The translations under genes were made by a program, and so were the position numbers. A DNA stretch of 8,438 nucleotides. Source: Coriobacteriales bacterium. Its GTDB lineage: Bacteria > Actinomycetota > Coriobacteriia > Coriobacteriales > UBA8131. The notes under the pieces were generated by a model. The model saw only the letters and a list, made by a program, of their open reading frames with translations, was not told the DNA's origin and made no database searches. The stretch lies in NCBI GenBank assembly GCA_031276475.1, contig JAISMZ010000289.1, positions 1-8,438 on the forward strand, read 5' to 3'. Every line of letters starts with the position of its first letter. Position 1 is the stretch's first letter. Below are positions 6,687-8,438 of this stretch, piece by piece.

Positions 6687-7629
6687 CAAAATCACCCTTA
6701 CCACTGACAATGTTAGCAATGCGATCGCCCAACGAAATGCGCTTGCGGCGATCCGGCCCCCAGAATACCACAGCCAGCATCCCTGGCCCAACGTGCGAGC
6801 CAATTACCGGGCCAACCTGTGTCTGCCAAAGCGAGGTCTTGCCTTCGGTGATCTTCAGTATCTGCTCGGCCAGCGCCCGCTGCTCTTTAAGCGCGTCTGC
6901 CGAGGCGACGATTACCGTTGTGTCCTGGCAGTCCTGGCGCCGTTCTTGATAGGCCTGTAACAGCTGGCGAATTGACTTCTTGCGGCCGCGAGCGACACCG
7001 AAGAAGGTCAGGCGGCCATCGGTGTCATAGGTGATGATCGGTTTGATATCCAGCTTTGCACCCGCAATGGCGGCCATGTCGGGAATACGCCCGCCGCGCC
7101 TGAGCGATTCCAGGTCGGGCAGCGTGAAGAAGCCGTTGACGTAATAGCGCGCTTCCTCGGCCCAGGCGACCATCTCGCTGGCCGTCAGCCCCCGATCCAG
7201 TTGACGCATCGCCTCAATTACCAGCAGTCCCTCGGCCGCCGACGGCAGCTTGGTATCCACAACATAGAGTTCCGATTGCGGATAGTCTGTCATCAGATCG
7301 TTGCGCACCTGAACGGCCGTGTCATAGGTGCCCGAAAGCGCTCCCGTAAAGCAGAGGTAGACTGCGGGTACGCCGCTTTCGCAGGCGCGTTTAAAGCTGC
7401 GCAGCAAGGAGGCATAAGGCACCTGCGCGGTCTTGGGTTGCTCGCCTTTGCGCATCCGTTCGTAGAACTCATGATACGGCATTGAGACGCCAAGATCGTC
7501 AAGGTGTTCGCCGTCACTCATCAAGAAGGTGAACTCGATCAGGTCTACGCCGAAGGAGGCCACCAGATCGGCGGGCAGATCGCAGCAGGAATCGATGATC
7601 AGATTGCATTTACGGTTTGGTGCTACCAC
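6679..7629 (-). CDS. DegV-family (FakB-like) fatty-acid-binding protein
   Basis: The 316-residue protein carries the DegV hallmarks in order: IIDSCCDLP near the N-terminus, TAQVP, FTGALSGTYDTA, DTKLPSAAEGL, LPDLESLRRGGRI, IKPIITYDTDGRL and GPVIGSHVGPGML, followed by a basic, slightly long C-terminus. Known biology: DegV/FakB proteins bind one fatty acid and, in bacteria with FakA, present it for phosphorylation and entry into phospholipid synthesis. No fakA is in the window, so the partner is not shown. The start is GTG at 7629 with GAGG about 9 nt upstream. It lies 104 nt after the ugd stop region and its 3' end overlaps the next gene's start by 8 nt, which suggests translational coupling with the dehydrogenase-like protein. 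Confidence 0.93.
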   Translation of the reverse strand: MVAPNRKCNLIIDSCCDLPADLVASFGVDLIEFTFLMSDGEHLDDLGVSMPYHEFYERMRKGEQPKTAQVPYASLLRSFKRACESGVPAVYLCFTGALSGTYDTAVQVRNDLMTDYPQSELYVVDTKLPSAAEGLLVIEAMRQLDRGLTASEMVAWAEEARYYVNGFFTLPDLESLRRGGRIPDMAAIAGAKLDIKPIITYDTDGRLTFFGVARGRKKSIRQLLQAYQERRQDCQDTTVIVASADALKEQRALAEQILKITEGKTSLWQTQVGPVIGSHVGPGMLAVVFWGPDRRKRISLGDRIANIVSGKGDFDE

Positions 7630-7721
7630 GCGATACGCCTCGTTTCATTTTTGTCGATTTAACGGCTGGATTTCCCGTTTGGATAAGTTTAGCGCTAAAA
7701 GTCTTGAGAGGTGTCGGTTAA
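7630..7721 (-). promoter_or_regulatory. AT-richer gap between ugd and degV with a 12-bp palindrome
   Basis: This 92-bp gap is less GC-rich than its flanks and contains the perfect palindrome TTTAGCGCTAAA at 7688-7699. It could hold a promoter or operator for the degV operon. I found no convincing -35/-10 pair and no intrinsic terminator for ugd, so the assignment is tentative. Confidence 0.3.
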
Positions 7722-8438
7722 TTATCGCAGGTCATCTTGCGGCCCGCTCGCCTCACGGAGGCGCCGATTAAGTTCGTCCGCACGCAAATCACGCGTGAAC
7801 ACCTTATCGGCCACGTCGCTTAACTCAGGACTCATGAAGTTTGCGAGGATCAGATCCGAGCGCGTGATGAACTCATCCAAATCGCTGACCACCTCGCAGT
7901 GGAAAAACTCCGGGGTTAAAAGAGTCGGCTCATACACCAGGCATTCAATACCCCTGGCCCTGATGCGTTTCATTACCCCTTGAATAGAGGAGTGACGATA
8001 GTTATCTGAACCCGGTTTCATCACCAGACGATAGATGCCTACAATCTGGGGCCTGAGTGCCAGCACCTGCTCGGCGATGAAGTCCTTGCGGGCCTGATTG
8101 GCATCCACAATCGCACGCGTAAGGATGTCGGGCAGACCGTCGTAGTTGGCCAGCAGCTGCCTGGTATCCTTGGGCAGGCAGTAGCCGCCGTAGCCAAATG
8201 AGGGACGATTATAGAAGTCACCGATTCGCCCATCGGCGCAAACACCGCGAATCACCTGGTGGGCGTTAAGCCCCTTGCTCAGAGCAAAGGAGTCCAACTC
8301 GTTAAAGAAGGCGACGCGCATCGCCAGATAGGTATTGGAGAAAAGCTTGACGGCCTCGGCCTCAGCGTGCCCGACAAGCATCAACTCGGGGGCCGGGGCC
8401 GGGGCGGCGGCCGGGGCGGTAGCCGGGGCCGGGGCGGC
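7722..8438 (-). CDS. ugd: UDP-glucose 6-dehydrogenase, C-terminal 238 residues (5' end outside window)
   Basis: This enzyme oxidises UDP-glucose to UDP-glucuronate with two NAD+, supplying precursors for capsule, exopolysaccharide or cell-wall glycans. The frame is open to the right edge. Visible motifs are AEAEAVKLFSNTYLAMRVAF (start of the central helical domain, with the family's Lys and Asn), YNRPSFGYGGYCLPKDT with the catalytic Cys encoded at 8178-8180, and the C-terminal UDP-sugar-binding domain with GIYRLVMKPGSDNYR and the YEP motif. The N-terminal NAD-binding domain lies beyond 8438. An internal TTG/ATG near 8384 is not a real start: reading continues upstream through an Ala/Pro-rich segment at the domain junction, which normal family members lack. 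The conserved active site suggests a functional enzyme. Confidence 0.93.
   Translation of the reverse strand, partial: AAPAPATAPAAAPAPAPELMLVGHAEAEAVKLFSNTYLAMRVAFFNELDSFALSKGLNAHQVIRGVCADGRIGDFYNRPSFGYGGYCLPKDTRQLLANYDGLPDILTRAIVDANQARKDFIAEQVLALRPQIVGIYRLVMKPGSDNYRHSSIQGVMKRIRARGIECLVYEPTLLTPEFFHCEVVSDLDEFITRSDLILANFMSPELSDVADKVFTRDLRADELNRRLREASGPQDDLR
8388..8438. repeat. GGGGCC/GGGGCG low-complexity tract (Ala/Pro-rich insert in ugd)
   Basis: The right end of the window is almost entirely GGGGCC, GGGGCG and GGCGGC blocks. On the minus strand it reads as GCC and CCG codons, that is Ala-Pro alternation, just before the AEAEAVKLF motif of UDP-glucose dehydrogenase. The tract continues past the window edge. 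Confidence 0.85.

Noticed and set aside
6687..6803. Extended N-terminus of the dehydrogenase-like protein from TTG 6803
   Set aside because: The added residues lie inside degV. ATG 6686 gives a normal Rossmann beta-strand start and has AAGGGTG upstream.

Overview
The window looks like a chromosomal piece of a GC-rich bacterium, most likely an actinomycete of the class Coriobacteriia or a relative. This placement is an inference. It rests on GC-rich coding sequence, AGGAG-type ribosome binding sites with GTG starts, a large secreted Ig-repeat surface protein with an unusually long N-terminal signal region, and a C-terminally extended ECF sigma factor. No rRNA, tRNA, CRISPR array, insertion sequence or phage gene was seen.

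Layout. (1) Bases 1-3484, minus strand: one uninterrupted reading frame of 1161 visible codons that leaves the window at base 1. It encodes a secreted surface protein with a long signal peptide, an N-terminal region, two large Ig-like modules and at least three repeat units of about 80-100 residues, joined by Gly/Pro-rich linkers. (2) Bases 3485-3761: a divergent intergenic region. (3) Bases 3762-5108, plus strand: an ECF-type sigma factor that continues into a hydrophobic segment and a probable extracytoplasmic domain. (4) Bases 5078-8438, minus strand, transcribed right to left: the C-terminal part of a UDP-glucose 6-dehydrogenase whose 5' end lies outside the window, a DegV-family fatty-acid-binding protein, an atypical 6-phosphogluconate/3-hydroxyisobutyrate-dehydrogenase-like protein that overlaps degV by 8 bp, and a YgjP-type zinc metalloprotease. 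The protease gene converges on the sigma factor gene and overlaps its 3' end by 31 bp.

How the parts may work together. The sigma factor and the surface protein are divergent neighbours. The sigma factor appears to carry its own membrane anchor and outer domain, so it is a candidate one-protein surface-signalling regulator of the surface protein; this is inference. DegV and the dehydrogenase-like protein are probably translationally coupled. The protease start codon sits in a striking 30-bp-arm hairpin with its Shine-Dalgarno sequence in the loop, which suggests translational control within the operon. The dehydrogenase-like protein has lost several residues normally needed for cofactor binding and catalysis. 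The UDP-glucose dehydrogenase carries an Ala/Pro-rich low-complexity insert.
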